Below are positions 35,466-44,078 of a DNA stretch of 63,757 bases, in pieces; the stretch's first letter is position 1; every line of letters starts with the position of its first letter. Below the pieces are notes generated by a model. The model worked only from the letters and a program-made list of their open reading frames with translations. It searched no databases and was not told the DNA's origin. Location of the stretch: the NCBI GenBank assembly GCA_036509215.1, contig DATCGA010000501.1:1-63757 (forward strand). Direction: 5' to 3'. A program made the position numbers and the translations under genes. Source of the DNA: Trebonia sp036509215 (GTDB lineage Bacteria > Actinomycetota > Actinomycetes > Streptosporangiales > Streptosporangiaceae).

Positions 35466-36449
35466 TCAGCGCCCTGGTTCGATGACCTTCGCAAGCCGGA
35501 AGGTCTCGAAGACGCGAGGGTCCTGGAACACCACGTTGCGCGCGATCCCGCCGGTGGTCAGGGTCAGCACCTGGAGCGTGTGCAGGCGCAGGGTGCCCGT
35601 GTCGTCGGGGCAGTAGGCCGCCAGGGCGGGCTGGCCGTTGGCCCGGGCCGGGATCATCCGCCAGCCGCCGCCGCGCATGGCGAAGACGCGGGCGATGAAG
35701 CGGCCGTAGTTGACCCGTCCGGCGTACCAGAGCGGGACCGGCGGCATCTCCAGGATCGCGTCATCGGTGAGCAGCGTGACCAGAGCGTCCACGTCGGCGG
35801 ATTCGAACGCGCGGATGTAGCGCTCGATCGTCTCCCGGACCGCACGGTCGTCGGGCGTGAGCACCGCGCTCTCCTGCGGCGCGGCCGCCGCGATCGCGGT
35901 CCGCGCCCGCTGCAGGGCGCTGTTGACGGCCGCGGTCGAGGTCTCCAGCTGCCCGGCGACCTCGGCCGCGCTGAACTGGAGCACGTCCCTGAGCACGAGG
36001 ACGGCCCGCTGACGGGCTGGGAGGAACTGCATCGCGGCGACCAGCGCGAGCCGCACGCCGTCGCGCTCGGCCGCGCGCGCCAGCGGGTCGGCGTGATCAC
36101 GACGCAGGTATGTCTCGGGCAGCGGCTGGAGCCACGGCACCTCGAAGTCGGGCACCAGCGGGGTGTCCGGGTCGTCGCTGGCCGCGCCCAGGCCCGAGGG
36201 CAATGGCCGCCGGGGCCTGCTCTCGAGCGCGGTCAGGCAGGCGTTGGTCGCGATCCGGTAGAGCCAGGTCCGCAGCGAGGCGCGCTCCGCGTCGTAACGG
36301 TCGCGGGCCTTCCACGCCCGGATCAGCGTCTCCTGGGCAACATCCTCGGCGTCATCCACTGAGCCCAGCATCCGGTAGCAGTGCACCACCAGCTCGTGCC
36401 GGAAGGTGGCGGCGGCGGCGTCAAAGTCCGCCTCGACGGTGATGTTCAC
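35466..36449 (-). CDS. ECF RNA polymerase sigma factor with C-terminal SnoaL-like domain
   Basis: 327 residues. Sigma region 2 is ELVVHCYRMLGSVDDAEDVA, then QETLIRAWKARDRYD; region 4 contains LPARQRAVLVLRDVLQFSAA, then EVAGQLETSTAAVNSALQRA. A SnoaL-like domain follows from about residue 205 (AVRETIERYIRAFESADVDA, then LVTLLTDDAILEMPPVP), which in this sigma group controls activity in place of an anti-sigma factor. Start is GTG 36449. It is divergent from a RibD/DHFR-like gene, which may be its target. Confidence 0.93.
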   Translation of the reverse strand: MNITVEADFDAAAATFRHELVVHCYRMLGSVDDAEDVAQETLIRAWKARDRYDAERASLRTWLYRIATNACLTALESRPRRPLPSGLGAASDDPDTPLVPDFEVPWLQPLPETYLRRDHADPLARAAERDGVRLALVAAMQFLPARQRAVLVLRDVLQFSAAEVAGQLETSTAAVNSALQRARTAIAAAAPQESAVLTPDDRAVRETIERYIRAFESADVDALVTLLTDDAILEMPPVPLWYAGRVNYGRFIARVFAMRGGGWRMIPARANGQPALAAYCPDDTGTLRLHTLQVLTLTTGGIARNVVFQDPRVFETFRLAKVIEPGR

Positions 36450-36594
36450 GCTCGCTCCCGTGTCCTTCCTCGGCTGCCAGGCGTCGGTTCGACGGTATCC
36501 CCCGCCGGCCGATGAGTTCAGGGTCCGCCCCCGGTATGTACATCCGACCACGAGACGCGCCGGGCCACGTCGGCCTGAGCCCAGGAGGCGAACC

Positions 36595-37161
36595 ATGAAT
36601 CGCATCATCGTCATCGAATTCATCACCCTCGACGGCGTTACTGAAGACCCCGACGGATCGGCCGGGTCACCGGGCGGCGGCTGGGCATTCCGGTTCGGCC
36701 CGGAGGCGGTGGCCGGGGACAAGTTCAGGCTCGGCTCTCGTCTCGACTCCGGCGCGCTGCTGTTCGGGCGCGAGACGTGGCAGCTGTTCGCCGGGATCTG
36801 GCCGGGACGGTCCGACGAGTTCTCGACCCGGATGAACACGGCCGACAAGCGGGTGGCGTCCCGGACGCTGGCCGACGTCAGCGGCTGGAAGAACTCCAGG
36901 CTGATCGAGGGCGAGCTGACCGGTGAGGTCCAGCGCCTGCGGGGCGAACGGGACGTGATCGTCATCGGCAGCGCTAGCGTCGTGCGCGCGCTGATGGAGC
37001 GCGACCTCGTTGACGAGTACCGGCTGCTTGTCTTCCCGACTGTGCTCGGCCACGGCGGCCGGCTGTTCACGGGCGAGGCGGCGGTCGGCGATCTGCGCCT
37101 CATCTCGGCCGAGCAGAGCGGCGCGGCCGCCCTGCTGCGCTATGAGAAAGCCGAGCGATAA
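36595..37161 (+). CDS. Dihydrofolate reductase / RibD C-terminal-like protein
   Basis: 188 residues. The first strand IIVIEFITLDGVTEDPDG, the GALLFGRETWQLFAGIWPG segment, RDVIVIGSASVVRALMERDL and DEYRLLVFPTVLGHGGRLF are the standard RibD_C pattern. Probably an NADPH-dependent reductase of unknown substrate; not the folate enzyme itself. ATG 36595 follows AGGAGGCG. It is divergent from the ECF sigma gene (145 bases apart). A related, frameshifted gene is at 49148. Confidence 0.9.
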   Translation: MNRIIVIEFITLDGVTEDPDGSAGSPGGGWAFRFGPEAVAGDKFRLGSRLDSGALLFGRETWQLFAGIWPGRSDEFSTRMNTADKRVASRTLADVSGWKNSRLIEGELTGEVQRLRGERDVIVIGSASVVRALMERDLVDEYRLLVFPTVLGHGGRLFTGEAAVGDLRLISAEQSGAAALLRYEKAER

Positions 37162-37294
37162 CGCGCCGGCCGACCGCGCCGTGAATAAGTTCGGCGGCGT
37201 GAATCACCCCGGCGGGGTGATTCGGGCCGCCTGCCGCGTGGATACGGTCCCCCTTGGTATTCGGACTCCACGCGATTGTTGATGCTGAGGTGCC

Positions 37295-38176
37295 ATGGCG
37301 ATTCAGACAGGCAATCCGGGCTCATCCGCGCTCACCGAGAAGCAGACCGCGCAGGTGCGCACCCGGGTCCGGCTGCTCATTGACATCACCGCCCGGGCCG
37401 GCAGCTATCGCAAGGGGCTGCAGGCGGCCGCCGCGCAGCTCAGCCCGGAAGAGGCGGCAATCATCGTCGACCTGGAAGACCACGGGCTCCAGGTGCCGCA
37501 GCTGCGTGACCTGCTACGGGGCGGGCACGTGCTCGTCGATGACCCGCAGCTGTACGAGAAGTGGCGCTTCGCGAAGGCCAGTCACCCGCGGATATCCAGT
37601 CATCACCGCGATATCGACAAGAAGCTCTACCCGGACCTCGGGATGCGCGGACCGGTGGTCCGGGAGAAGCTGCACGGCCGGACCGCCCGCGGCACCTGGG
37701 TGCAGCTGGAGAAGACCCCGGCCGCGTTCGGCAAGGGCAAGCTGCCCAGCCTGGACGACCTCCGGCACCTCGTGGATTACGTCACCTACCGGATCACCCG
37801 CAGCAACGTCGGACCGTGGGGTCTGTCGCGGATGACGGAACGGCATCCGATGTACCTGTCGCCTGATCTGGCCGTGCCCACCCCGCTATCCACCGAGGTC
37901 GCGGCCTCACTGACCTCCGCCCTACGCCGGATCGAGGAAGCGGACGACACCACGGCCGCCTCGGCCGACCTCGCGGCCGACTTCCCGCCCCCGGACCGGG
38001 CGGAGCCGGAGACCGAGCTCGGCCAGATACTGTCCGGGCGGTCCGGACGGGGGCTCTTCGGCAACTCCGACGTATGGGTGACGGAGACCGCGTCCCAAGT
38101 GGCGGCCACGATCATGGATCAAGCTCGCACGGACCCGCCGACGGCGGGTCTGTGGGCGGAAGCGGGGCTGATGTGA
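37295..38176 (+). CDS. Protein of unknown function, first of a coupled pair
   Basis: 293 residues, soluble, with no signal or membrane segment. The first 90 residues are helical and hydrophilic (QVRTRVRLLIDITARAG; SPEEAAIIVDLEDHGLQVPQ). A basic middle follows (KLHGRTARGTWVQLEKTPAA, then FGKGKLPSLDDLRHLVDYVT), and an acidic C-terminal half. No motif was recognised. ATG 37295 (CCATGGCG). Its stop overlaps the GTG of the next gene by 4 bases, so the two proteins are translated in step and may form a complex. Confidence 0.75.
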   Translation: MAIQTGNPGSSALTEKQTAQVRTRVRLLIDITARAGSYRKGLQAAAAQLSPEEAAIIVDLEDHGLQVPQLRDLLRGGHVLVDDPQLYEKWRFAKASHPRISSHHRDIDKKLYPDLGMRGPVVREKLHGRTARGTWVQLEKTPAAFGKGKLPSLDDLRHLVDYVTYRITRSNVGPWGLSRMTERHPMYLSPDLAVPTPLSTEVAASLTSALRRIEEADDTTAASADLAADFPPPDRAEPETELGQILSGRSGRGLFGNSDVWVTETASQVAATIMDQARTDPPTAGLWAEAGLM

Positions 38177-38928
38177 GCGATACGGCAGCGGCGGGCTCGG
38201 CCTCGCCGGCACCAGGCCCGGGTCAGGCCGCCGTTCCCGAGGGTCTGGTCTCGGCCGTGGTGGAGCTGGTCAATACCGGACCGGTGCTGCTGGGCGCCTA
38301 CACCCTGGCGGAGCTCACCGCGGTGGACGCGATCGTGGATTTCCTCGAGGCCCGGCCGTCGGATGAGGTTCTGGCCGAGGCCGTTCGCTCGCTCTCCGCC
38401 CGTCAGCTCCTGGTGACGGGCTCCGCCGGACAGCAAGTGCAGGTACGGGGAGATCTAGGGATCGCGGTCGCCTTCCAGCAGCGGGCCCGAATGGTCCTCG
38501 ACGCCCGCGCGACCGGGACGGCGCCCGGAGAGCCCTGGCGGACGCTCTTGATCCCGCAGCCCGAGGACATCTTCCTCGTCGTCAGAATCGACGCTCTTGG
38601 CGTCCACGAGCTCGGTCTTTTCCCGTCCGACAAGACCTTCGACGACCTCATCGACTGGCTGCCGAAGGGCGACTTGGCCGAGGCGGGCGCGCATGAAGAC
38701 ACAACCGCCGTGCTTTCCTCTTCTTCTCGGGCCGCGCTCGTCACCGTGACCAAATACACCGCCGAGGGATCCGCTGAGACCGCCGCGTCAAGCAGCGACC
38801 TAGTCCTCGCCCGCCACGAGGACCAGCTGCACGTCTACGGCCGGTCCCCGGACAACCCGGCCACGCTGATCCCCCGGCAAATGGACGGCAAGACCGTACG
38901 CGACACGCTCACCGACCTGCTGTCTTAA
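38173..38928 (+). CDS. Protein of unknown function, second of a coupled pair
   Basis: 251 residues from GTG 38173 (GTGA overlap). After a flexible Ala/Pro/Gly-rich N-terminus there is a helical part (VVELVNTGPVLLGAYTLAEL), a winged-helix-like strand pair (LLVTGSAGQQVQVRGDL) and an alpha/beta region (RTLLIPQPEDIFLVVRIDAL, then GVHELGLFP). The C-terminal beta strands end in DTLTDLLS. The order loosely recalls EspG chaperones of type VII secretion, but no signature residue supports that and no WXG100 or EccC gene is near. Function unknown. Confidence 0.72.
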   Translation: MSDTAAAGSASPAPGPGQAAVPEGLVSAVVELVNTGPVLLGAYTLAELTAVDAIVDFLEARPSDEVLAEAVRSLSARQLLVTGSAGQQVQVRGDLGIAVAFQQRARMVLDARATGTAPGEPWRTLLIPQPEDIFLVVRIDALGVHELGLFPSDKTFDDLIDWLPKGDLAEAGAHEDTTAVLSSSSRAALVTVTKYTAEGSAETAASSSDLVLARHEDQLHVYGRSPDNPATLIPRQMDGKTVRDTLTDLLS

Positions 38929-39030
38929 TATCCCGCGACCTCGTCACGCGTCGGCTGCCTTTTGGAAACGGGGCCGATGCGCGTAGCCTGCCCCTGGGCG
39001 AGGTCATCAGACGGGAGAGGTAGCTAAAGG

Positions 39031-39564
39031 TTGACGGCCGCATGGTTTGCCTTGGGTGGTGCTCTCATCGGAGTTCTGGGGACCGTTCTTACCGAGTTCG
39101 CCAGAGGGCGAAGAGACGATCGAAATGCGTGGCGAGAGGAACTCAGATCTGTCTGTGCTGAATTTGTGAGCGAAGTCTCTCACATCCAGGATCTTAGCCA
39201 CGAATTGCGCAGGACCCCGGAGGACTCCGAGGTTCAACGCGCAGCGCAGGAAACGCACTCACGACTGCGGGCCCTCCAAGACAGGCTGCGTCTCACTTCC
39301 AAGTCTGTGGCAACGCAGGAAGCCGCCAGACGGCTTCAGCACTACAGCTACTATCAATGGCGCTCCACGCTAGGGGGCCGAGGCGAATTCTGGCAGGCTC
39401 ACGAAGAAATCCGCACCTGGTTGACCACATTCAACATTTCGGCCAGGAAAGAGCTCGGCCTAGAAGGCTCGTCCGTCTACCAGGATCCCCCCGAGGGATT
39501 CCCCATTCCGGGCGACAAGCCCCGGAGCGTGGCCGGGTCTGAAACTGACCCGGCCACCCCGTAG
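39031..39564 (+). CDS. Membrane-anchored hypothetical protein
   Basis: 177 residues from TTG 39031 (GGGAGAGG at 39013). One N-terminal helix (AAWFALGGALIGVLGTVLTE) is followed by a long, charged, coiled-coil-like region (ARGRRDDRNAWREELRSVCA ... ETHSRLRALQDRLRL) and a Pro-rich tail. This resembles many small phage- or island-borne membrane proteins with a cytoplasmic coiled coil. GC content is lower than in the neighbours, hinting at recent acquisition. No function assigned. Confidence 0.68.
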   Translation: MTAAWFALGGALIGVLGTVLTEFARGRRDDRNAWREELRSVCAEFVSEVSHIQDLSHELRRTPEDSEVQRAAQETHSRLRALQDRLRLTSKSVATQEAARRLQHYSYYQWRSTLGGRGEFWQAHEEIRTWLTTFNISARKELGLEGSSVYQDPPEGFPIPGDKPRSVAGSETDPATP

Positions 39565-39581
39565 AAGGTTCCTGGCTTTGC

Positions 39582-39971
39582 TTACGCGGCCAGGGGCTGG
39601 ACCGTCAGCTGGCAGTCCTCGCGGATGCGGCCCGTCTCCCCAAGGAAGAGGAAGACGCGGGCGGCCCACGCCACCTCTCCCTCGGGGGTGCTGAGCTGGA
39701 CCGAGAAGGTGACGATGTCGTCGTGCCTGCTCACGTCGTCAGCCACGGTGACGTTGTACTTCCCGCTCCCCACGAACGCCTCATAGGCGTGAGCGATCCG
39801 GTCGTCGAGCTCCTCGTGGCCGCGGAACTGGGCGCCCTCCACGTACTCGACGCCATCGGGCTCCCACAGGTTCCCGATGGCGGCCCGGCGAGCTTGAGCA
39901 TCGTGCTCGTTCCACACCGCCACGTACCGGTCGGTGATCGTGCTTGCCGCTGCCTCAGTCGTTTCGGTCAT
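39582..39971 (-). CDS. SnoaL / NTF2-like protein
   Basis: 129 residues. The NTF2-like cone is recognisable from ITDRYVAVWNEHDAQARRAA, WEPDGVEYVEGAQFRGHEEL and the last strand GRIREDCQLTVQPLAA. It may be an isomerase, cyclase or ligand-binding protein; the active-site residues are not diagnostic. ATG 39971 follows GGGAG. It is divergent from the SQR-like flavoprotein across a 299-base region. Confidence 0.85.
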   Translation of the reverse strand: MTETTEAAASTITDRYVAVWNEHDAQARRAAIGNLWEPDGVEYVEGAQFRGHEELDDRIAHAYEAFVGSGKYNVTVADDVSRHDDIVTFSVQLSTPEGEVAWAARVFLFLGETGRIREDCQLTVQPLAA

Positions 39972-40270
39972 GGCCCTGCTCCCGTCGTTCCGGCTACTTG
40001 CTTACCTGTCAGCAGGTTGAGCCCTCCCATTACAGGAGGGTCAAGCCGCTGGACCGGGGTGTTGGTCGCCACGGTCCGTTCGAGATCATGGGTTTGATCT
40101 GCCCGGGCATCCTCGGCCCCCACCCAGACGGGTGAAGGGGAGAATGAATGGCCGAGTTGGTGACGGTGAGGGTATGGATGGTGACATCCTGTAAGGAGGC
40201 CGCGTTCGTCGAGGCGCGGGCCGTCGCCATCTCGGGGACCAGCCCCGGCCCGCAAGAGAGCTGAGACGCC
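39972..40270. other. Long intergenic region between NTF2-like and SQR-like genes
   Basis: 299 bases with no convincing gene. It contains a hairpin CCCTCC-N6-GGAGGG (40022-40039), copy C of the dispersed element (40070-40100), and tiny frames at 40144 and 40148 (16 and 38 codons) behind AGGGGAG that might be leader peptides. The length suggests regulated transcription of the downstream flavoprotein. Confidence 0.4.
40070..40100 (+). repeat. Copy C of the dispersed intergenic element (31 bases)
   Basis: CACGGTCCGTTCGAGAT, six variable bases, TTTGATCT. It is identical in both blocks to copy B (31555-31585, minus). It lies about 170 bases upstream of the SQR-like gene and in the same orientation as it. 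Confidence 0.65.
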
Positions 40271-41407
40271 ATGCCCAAGCACATTGTCATCCTCGGCGCC
40301 GGGTTCGGCGGGCTCGAGCTCGCGACCCAGCTGGCGGAGTCGGTTCCCGACGAGGCTCGCGTCACGCTCATCGACAAGAGCGCGGCCTTCATGTTCGGGT
40401 TCTCCAAGCTCGACGTCATGTTCGGCCGACGACCGATATCCGAGCTGTGGCACTCCTACCGCGACATCGCCAAGTCCGGCCTTGAATTCCGGCACGAGAC
40501 CGTCACCTCAATCGACCCCGAGAATCGCCGGGTCGTGACGAATGCGGGGAGCTACGAGGCTGACATCCTGGTCGTCGCGCTCGGCGCTGATTACGACGTC
40601 GACGCCACCCCGGGCCTGGCCGAGGACGGGTACGAGTTCTACTCCCACGCCGGCGCCGAGCGAGCTCGCGACGTGCTGGCCGGCTTTGGCGGGGGTGCTG
40701 TCGTCGTCGGCGTGCTCGGCGGGTTCTTCAAGTGCCCGGGGGCGCCCAATGAGACCGCGCTGCTTCTGCACGACTACCTCTCCGCGCGCGGGCTGCGCGA
40801 ATCGTCGAGCATCCACCTGGTCAGCCCGCTTCCGATGCCGATCCCGATCTCGAAGCGGACCTCAGCGGCGATTGCGGCGATCCTTGAGGAGCAAGGCATC
40901 GAGTACTGGCCCTCATCCCGGGTAAGCCGACTTGACCCGGATCGTCACGTCGCTCATCTTGATGACGGACGGGAACTGCCCTACGACGTCTTCCTCGGCA
41001 TCCCGGTCCACTGCGCCCCCGAGGTCGTCGCCGCGTCCGCGCTGGCCGAGGACGGATGGATTCCGGTCGACCCGGCCACGTTCGCCACCAGGTTCCCCGG
41101 CGTCTACGCGGTCGGCGACGTCACCAGCGCCCCGGTACCCCGGGCAGGGGGAATCGCCGAGGGCGAGGCGGCCACCCTGGCCCAGGTGCTCATCTCCCAG
41201 CTCACCGGCGGGAGCGCGGTACCGCCCTACGACGGCGCGGCAGCGTGCTACGTCGAGCTGGGCGAGGAACTGGTGGGGCGCATCGACGTCAACTTCCTGT
41301 CCTATGACACCCCGGTCGCGAAGTTCACCGCCCCCGCCACGGCGCTCACCAACGAGAAGCGCGAGTGGGGAGCCGCTCGAGCCGCACGGTGGTTCGGGCA
41401 CCGGTAA
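40271..41407 (+). CDS. NAD(P)/FAD-dependent oxidoreductase, sulfide:quinone reductase-like
   Basis: 378 residues. FAD motif HIVILGAGFGGLELATQLAE, second Rossmann region ILVVALGADYDVDATPGLAE, and GVYAVGDVTSAPVPRAGGIA as the FAD-ribityl motif. GGFFKCPGAPNETALLLHDY resembles the Cys-containing segment of sulfide:quinone and flavocytochrome c sulfide dehydrogenases. Only this one of the usual redox Cys is in place (others, in VHCAPEV and AACYVEL, are not clearly equivalent), so the substrate may differ. A C-terminal amphipathic region could dock to the membrane. The TauE/SafE permease nearby fits sulfur chemistry. Confidence 0.87.
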   Translation: MPKHIVILGAGFGGLELATQLAESVPDEARVTLIDKSAAFMFGFSKLDVMFGRRPISELWHSYRDIAKSGLEFRHETVTSIDPENRRVVTNAGSYEADILVVALGADYDVDATPGLAEDGYEFYSHAGAERARDVLAGFGGGAVVVGVLGGFFKCPGAPNETALLLHDYLSARGLRESSSIHLVSPLPMPIPISKRTSAAIAAILEEQGIEYWPSSRVSRLDPDRHVAHLDDGRELPYDVFLGIPVHCAPEVVAASALAEDGWIPVDPATFATRFPGVYAVGDVTSAPVPRAGGIAEGEAATLAQVLISQLTGGSAVPPYDGAAACYVELGEELVGRIDVNFLSYDTPVAKFTAPATALTNEKREWGAARAARWFGHR

Positions 41408-41426
41408 TAATCGAGCGGCCCGAAGG

Positions 41427-42815
41427 TCATCGGATGTCCGATGCCTCAATGCGCATCAGGTCGTCTTTGCTCCAGGGCCGTAGTGGTTCGGCCGAGAGGC
41501 GATAGGCATGGCGGAGCCGGGCTTCTTCAAGCGCGTTGCGGACGCTGCGGGCGTTGGCAAAATGCGGATCTGGCATCTGCGGCGATAGGTAGTCGCGAAA
41601 TGCCACCGTCGCCTCATCCGACAAGTAGTAGGACGACCGGTCGAGGATGAGCTCCCCGATCGCGAGCAGCTCGTCGGGCTCGTACGCGGCGAAATCCAGA
41701 TGGTGCGCGACGCGCGACCGCATACCGGGGTTGGACTCGAAGAAGCGGTCCATCCGGTCCTTGTACCCGGCCAGGATCACCACGAGGTTATCCCGGTCGT
41801 TCTCCATCACCTGCATGAGGATGTCGACGCATTCCTGGCCGTAGTCCCGCGAGTCATCGGCCCGGTACAGGGAGTAGGCCTCGTCGATGAACAGCACGCC
41901 GCCCATCGCGCGCTCGAGAACGTGCCGCGTCCTCGGCGCGGTCTGGCCGATATATTCGCCCACCAGGTCATCGCGCATGGCGTGGACGAGGTGACCCTTC
42001 GGCAGGTAGCCGAGCCGGCGCAGCAGGTCGGCCATCATCAGCGCGACGGTGGTCTTGCCGGTTCCGGGCGGACCTGTGAAGCACATGTGCAGGTTCGGCC
42101 TGGACTCGGCCGCCAGCCCGAACCGCTGCCGCGCCCGGTCAACCAGCAGCAGCGAGCCGACTTCCGCCACCCTCTTCTTCACGGGGGCGAGCCCGATCAA
42201 CTGGCCGTCCAGGGCGGCGAACAGGTCATCGATGCCCGATGCCTGTCGTTCGCCTTCGAGGGTGATAGTGGCGTCAGACTGGAGTATCTCGCCCTTCCTG
42301 TGAGCTCGTCCGCTCCTGACGGCCTTCGGCGCGGCGGCCGGAGAGGCCGCGGGGAGGCGGCTGCGGCGCGGCGGGGAGACTGCCCGCACCCGGCCGCCGC
42401 TGACCGTCGGCCCCCGGCGGAGGACGGGAGGGAGAAATGGCGAAAAATCCCGGCGCAGGCCCGGATCCATTACCCGCAGGTTGCCGTCGTCGGGGTTGAT
42501 ACCGCGGGCAGCAAGGTTCGACAGACTGGTCTGCCGCATCCCGTCCCAGGTGATCGCGAACAGCACCAGGGTGATGACGACCGTGCTCGCGGCGAACACG
42601 AAGATGGGAAGGCTGAACAGCAGCCAGGTCAGCAACAAAGCGCCAACGAGGCCTAGCATGAGTAGGCCAAATCCGAGATAACGCAGTTTGCCGTTCCACA
42701 TGACACGAGTGAGGTTAGCCAGCGACAAGCTGCAGGTCAACGCCTCCCCTTCCAGACCCGTGAGCGGCCCGTCCGGCGTGATGGAAAGCTGTGTCAGTGC
42801 GAAACGATGAGCCAT
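41427..42815 (-). CDS. CbbX-like AAA+ ATPase with N-terminal membrane anchor
   Basis: 462 residues from ATG 42815. N-terminal 40 residues, then two transmembrane helices (about 46-89), a basic Pro-rich linker to about 180, and a full CbbX/CfxQ-type AAA+ module. Walker A GPPGTGKTT is at 248-256, pore loop EYIGQTA at 287-293, Walker B GVLFIDEAYSL at 306-316, and an arginine finger in SNPGMRSRVAHH. The ATPase core is close to rubisco activase CbbX and to EccA of type VII secretion. No rubisco or ESX gene is present, so it probably remodels another, membrane-near target. The open frame reaches 42887. ATG 42815 leaves one base before the divergent permease gene. Confidence 0.85.
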   Translation of the reverse strand: MAHRFALTQLSITPDGPLTGLEGEALTCSLSLANLTRVMWNGKLRYLGFGLLMLGLVGALLLTWLLFSLPIFVFAASTVVITLVLFAITWDGMRQTSLSNLAARGINPDDGNLRVMDPGLRRDFSPFLPPVLRRGPTVSGGRVRAVSPPRRSRLPAASPAAAPKAVRSGRAHRKGEILQSDATITLEGERQASGIDDLFAALDGQLIGLAPVKKRVAEVGSLLLVDRARQRFGLAAESRPNLHMCFTGPPGTGKTTVALMMADLLRRLGYLPKGHLVHAMRDDLVGEYIGQTAPRTRHVLERAMGGVLFIDEAYSLYRADDSRDYGQECVDILMQVMENDRDNLVVILAGYKDRMDRFFESNPGMRSRVAHHLDFAAYEPDELLAIGELILDRSSYYLSDEATVAFRDYLSPQMPDPHFANARSVRNALEEARLRHAYRLSAEPLRPWSKDDLMRIEASDIR

Positions 42816-42816
42816 C

Positions 42817-43566
42817 GTGATTGGCGATGTGTCAGTGCTGCTTGCCGCTGGTGTTCTGGCTGGCATGGCGGGCTCGGCCGGAGGCATCGCTTCGCTGATC
42901 TCCTATCCGGTGCTGCTGGCGGTGGGACTTCCGGCCAAGCCCGCGAACGTCGCCGACACGATTGCCTTCGTCGCGTGCCTGCCCGGCTCGGCGCTGGGCT
43001 CGCGGCCGGAACTGCAAGGGCAGCGCCACCGGATCCTGCGCCTTGCGCCGCTAGCCATAGCCGGGAGCGCCGTCGGCGCCACACTGCTGCTGCTCACTCC
43101 GGCGGGGGTCTTCGGGCGGATCGTTCCGTTCCTGGTTGCCTTCGCCGCGGTTGCCCTGCTCGTCCAGCCGAGAGCCTCCGCGTGGCTGGAGGAACGATCC
43201 GGCGCCGGCGGCTGGTTCTGGCCTCAATGCGGCCTGCTGGCAGTGTGGGTCTTCGACGGCTACTGGGGCGTCGGAGCCGGGGTGATGGCGCTGGCCGTGC
43301 TTACGCTGGCCGTCGAGACAGGCCTTCCACGGGCCAACGCCCTGAAGAACGTGCTGCTTGGCATGGCTGATGTTGCCTGTTCGATCGTCTTCATCCTGTT
43401 CGGGCCCGTCCGCTGGGCGGCGGTGGTGCCACTGGGACTCGGGGTCCTTGCGGGCAGCTGGATCGGCCCGTCGCTGACCCGGCGGATACCGCCGGGCCTT
43501 CTCCGCATCGTGGTCGCGTTCGTCGGCTTTGGGCTCGCGCTGGATCTTTGGCTGCACCCCGGCTAG
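42817..43566 (+). CDS. TauE/SafE (TSUP) family permease
   Basis: 249 residues with about eight hydrophobic helices. It starts with LLAAGVLAGMAGSAGGIASL, the family signature of helix 1, and has the repeated second half (WGVGAGVMALAVLTLAVETG, then LPRANALKNVLLGMADV). These permeases export or import sulfite, sulfoacetate or related anions. GTG 42817 is one base from the divergent AAA+ start; GTG 42829 is an alternative. Neither has a visible ribosome site. An SQR-like flavoprotein lies beyond the AAA+ gene. Confidence 0.92.
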   Translation: MIGDVSVLLAAGVLAGMAGSAGGIASLISYPVLLAVGLPAKPANVADTIAFVACLPGSALGSRPELQGQRHRILRLAPLAIAGSAVGATLLLLTPAGVFGRIVPFLVAFAAVALLVQPRASAWLEERSGAGGWFWPQCGLLAVWVFDGYWGVGAGVMALAVLTLAVETGLPRANALKNVLLGMADVACSIVFILFGPVRWAAVVPLGLGVLAGSWIGPSLTRRIPPGLLRIVVAFVGFGLALDLWLHPG

Positions 43567-43591
43567 CGTGTGGCGCCGAGAGGCGGGGACG

Positions 43592-43966
43592 ATGAAGGCA
43601 AGGCTGCGCATCCTTCGCACCGGGGCTGCGGAGTTCAGGTGGACAGCGGAGTTGCACAGCTATCGTGACGCTGATCTGAGCTATCACCGGTGCGTCCGGG
43701 TCCGCGTATGGGGCGGCGGCAAGAACGGGTGCATGCTCCGCGTGGACCTAGTCGCACCCGACGCTCAGGGCCTGTGGGGCGACGCGGGGGACGCTTTCTA
43801 TCCCACTCCTCGTGTCTTGCGCGCCATTATCGAATACGCCCTGGAAGACGGCTGGGAGCCTGCGGTCATCGGCGGGTGTCACGAACTCGGAACCGATGCC
43901 CGGCTGGAGCTACCAGGCTTCTGTACCACTGACGAACTGCGGGGCGTGCAGCGTCTTCGGTACTGA
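43592..43966 (+). CDS. Hypothetical protein (124 residues)
   Basis: From ATG 43592 behind GCGGGG. It is a beta-rich soluble protein with segments FRWTAELHSYRDADLSYHRC, VRVRVWGGGKNGCMLRVDLV and RVLRAIIEYALEDGWEPAVI. This helical end with DGWEP is seen in small immunity-type proteins, but no toxin is adjacent. No family was recognised. It is 25 bases after the permease stop. Confidence 0.65.
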   Translation: MKARLRILRTGAAEFRWTAELHSYRDADLSYHRCVRVRVWGGGKNGCMLRVDLVAPDAQGLWGDAGDAFYPTPRVLRAIIEYALEDGWEPAVIGGCHELGTDARLELPGFCTTDELRGVQRLRY

Positions 43967-44078
43967 CTACCGCATCGGTCATCGACCGGGCAATCCACAA
44001 TGTCTGGTCCCCGCCGGAGGCGCCGAGCTCGGCACTGTGCGACGAGACGCGTCTGTCGATACGTGTGAGGATCTCGCC

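Noticed and set aside
38173..38928. EspG-type type VII secretion chaperone
   Set aside because: Only a loose secondary-structure likeness; no signature and no ESX genes nearby, so kept as unknown.
40144..40263. Small leader-peptide genes upstream of the SQR-like gene
   Set aside because: Frames of 16 and 38 codons behind AGGGGAG have no typical leader features; mentioned only in the intergenic note.
40271..41407. Firm annotation as sulfide:quinone oxidoreductase
   Set aside because: Only one of the expected redox cysteines is clearly in place, so only SQR-like is claimed.
41427..42815. Rubisco activase CbbX or EccA as a definite name
   Set aside because: The ATPase core fits both, but no rubisco or ESX locus is present and the membrane anchor is atypical.
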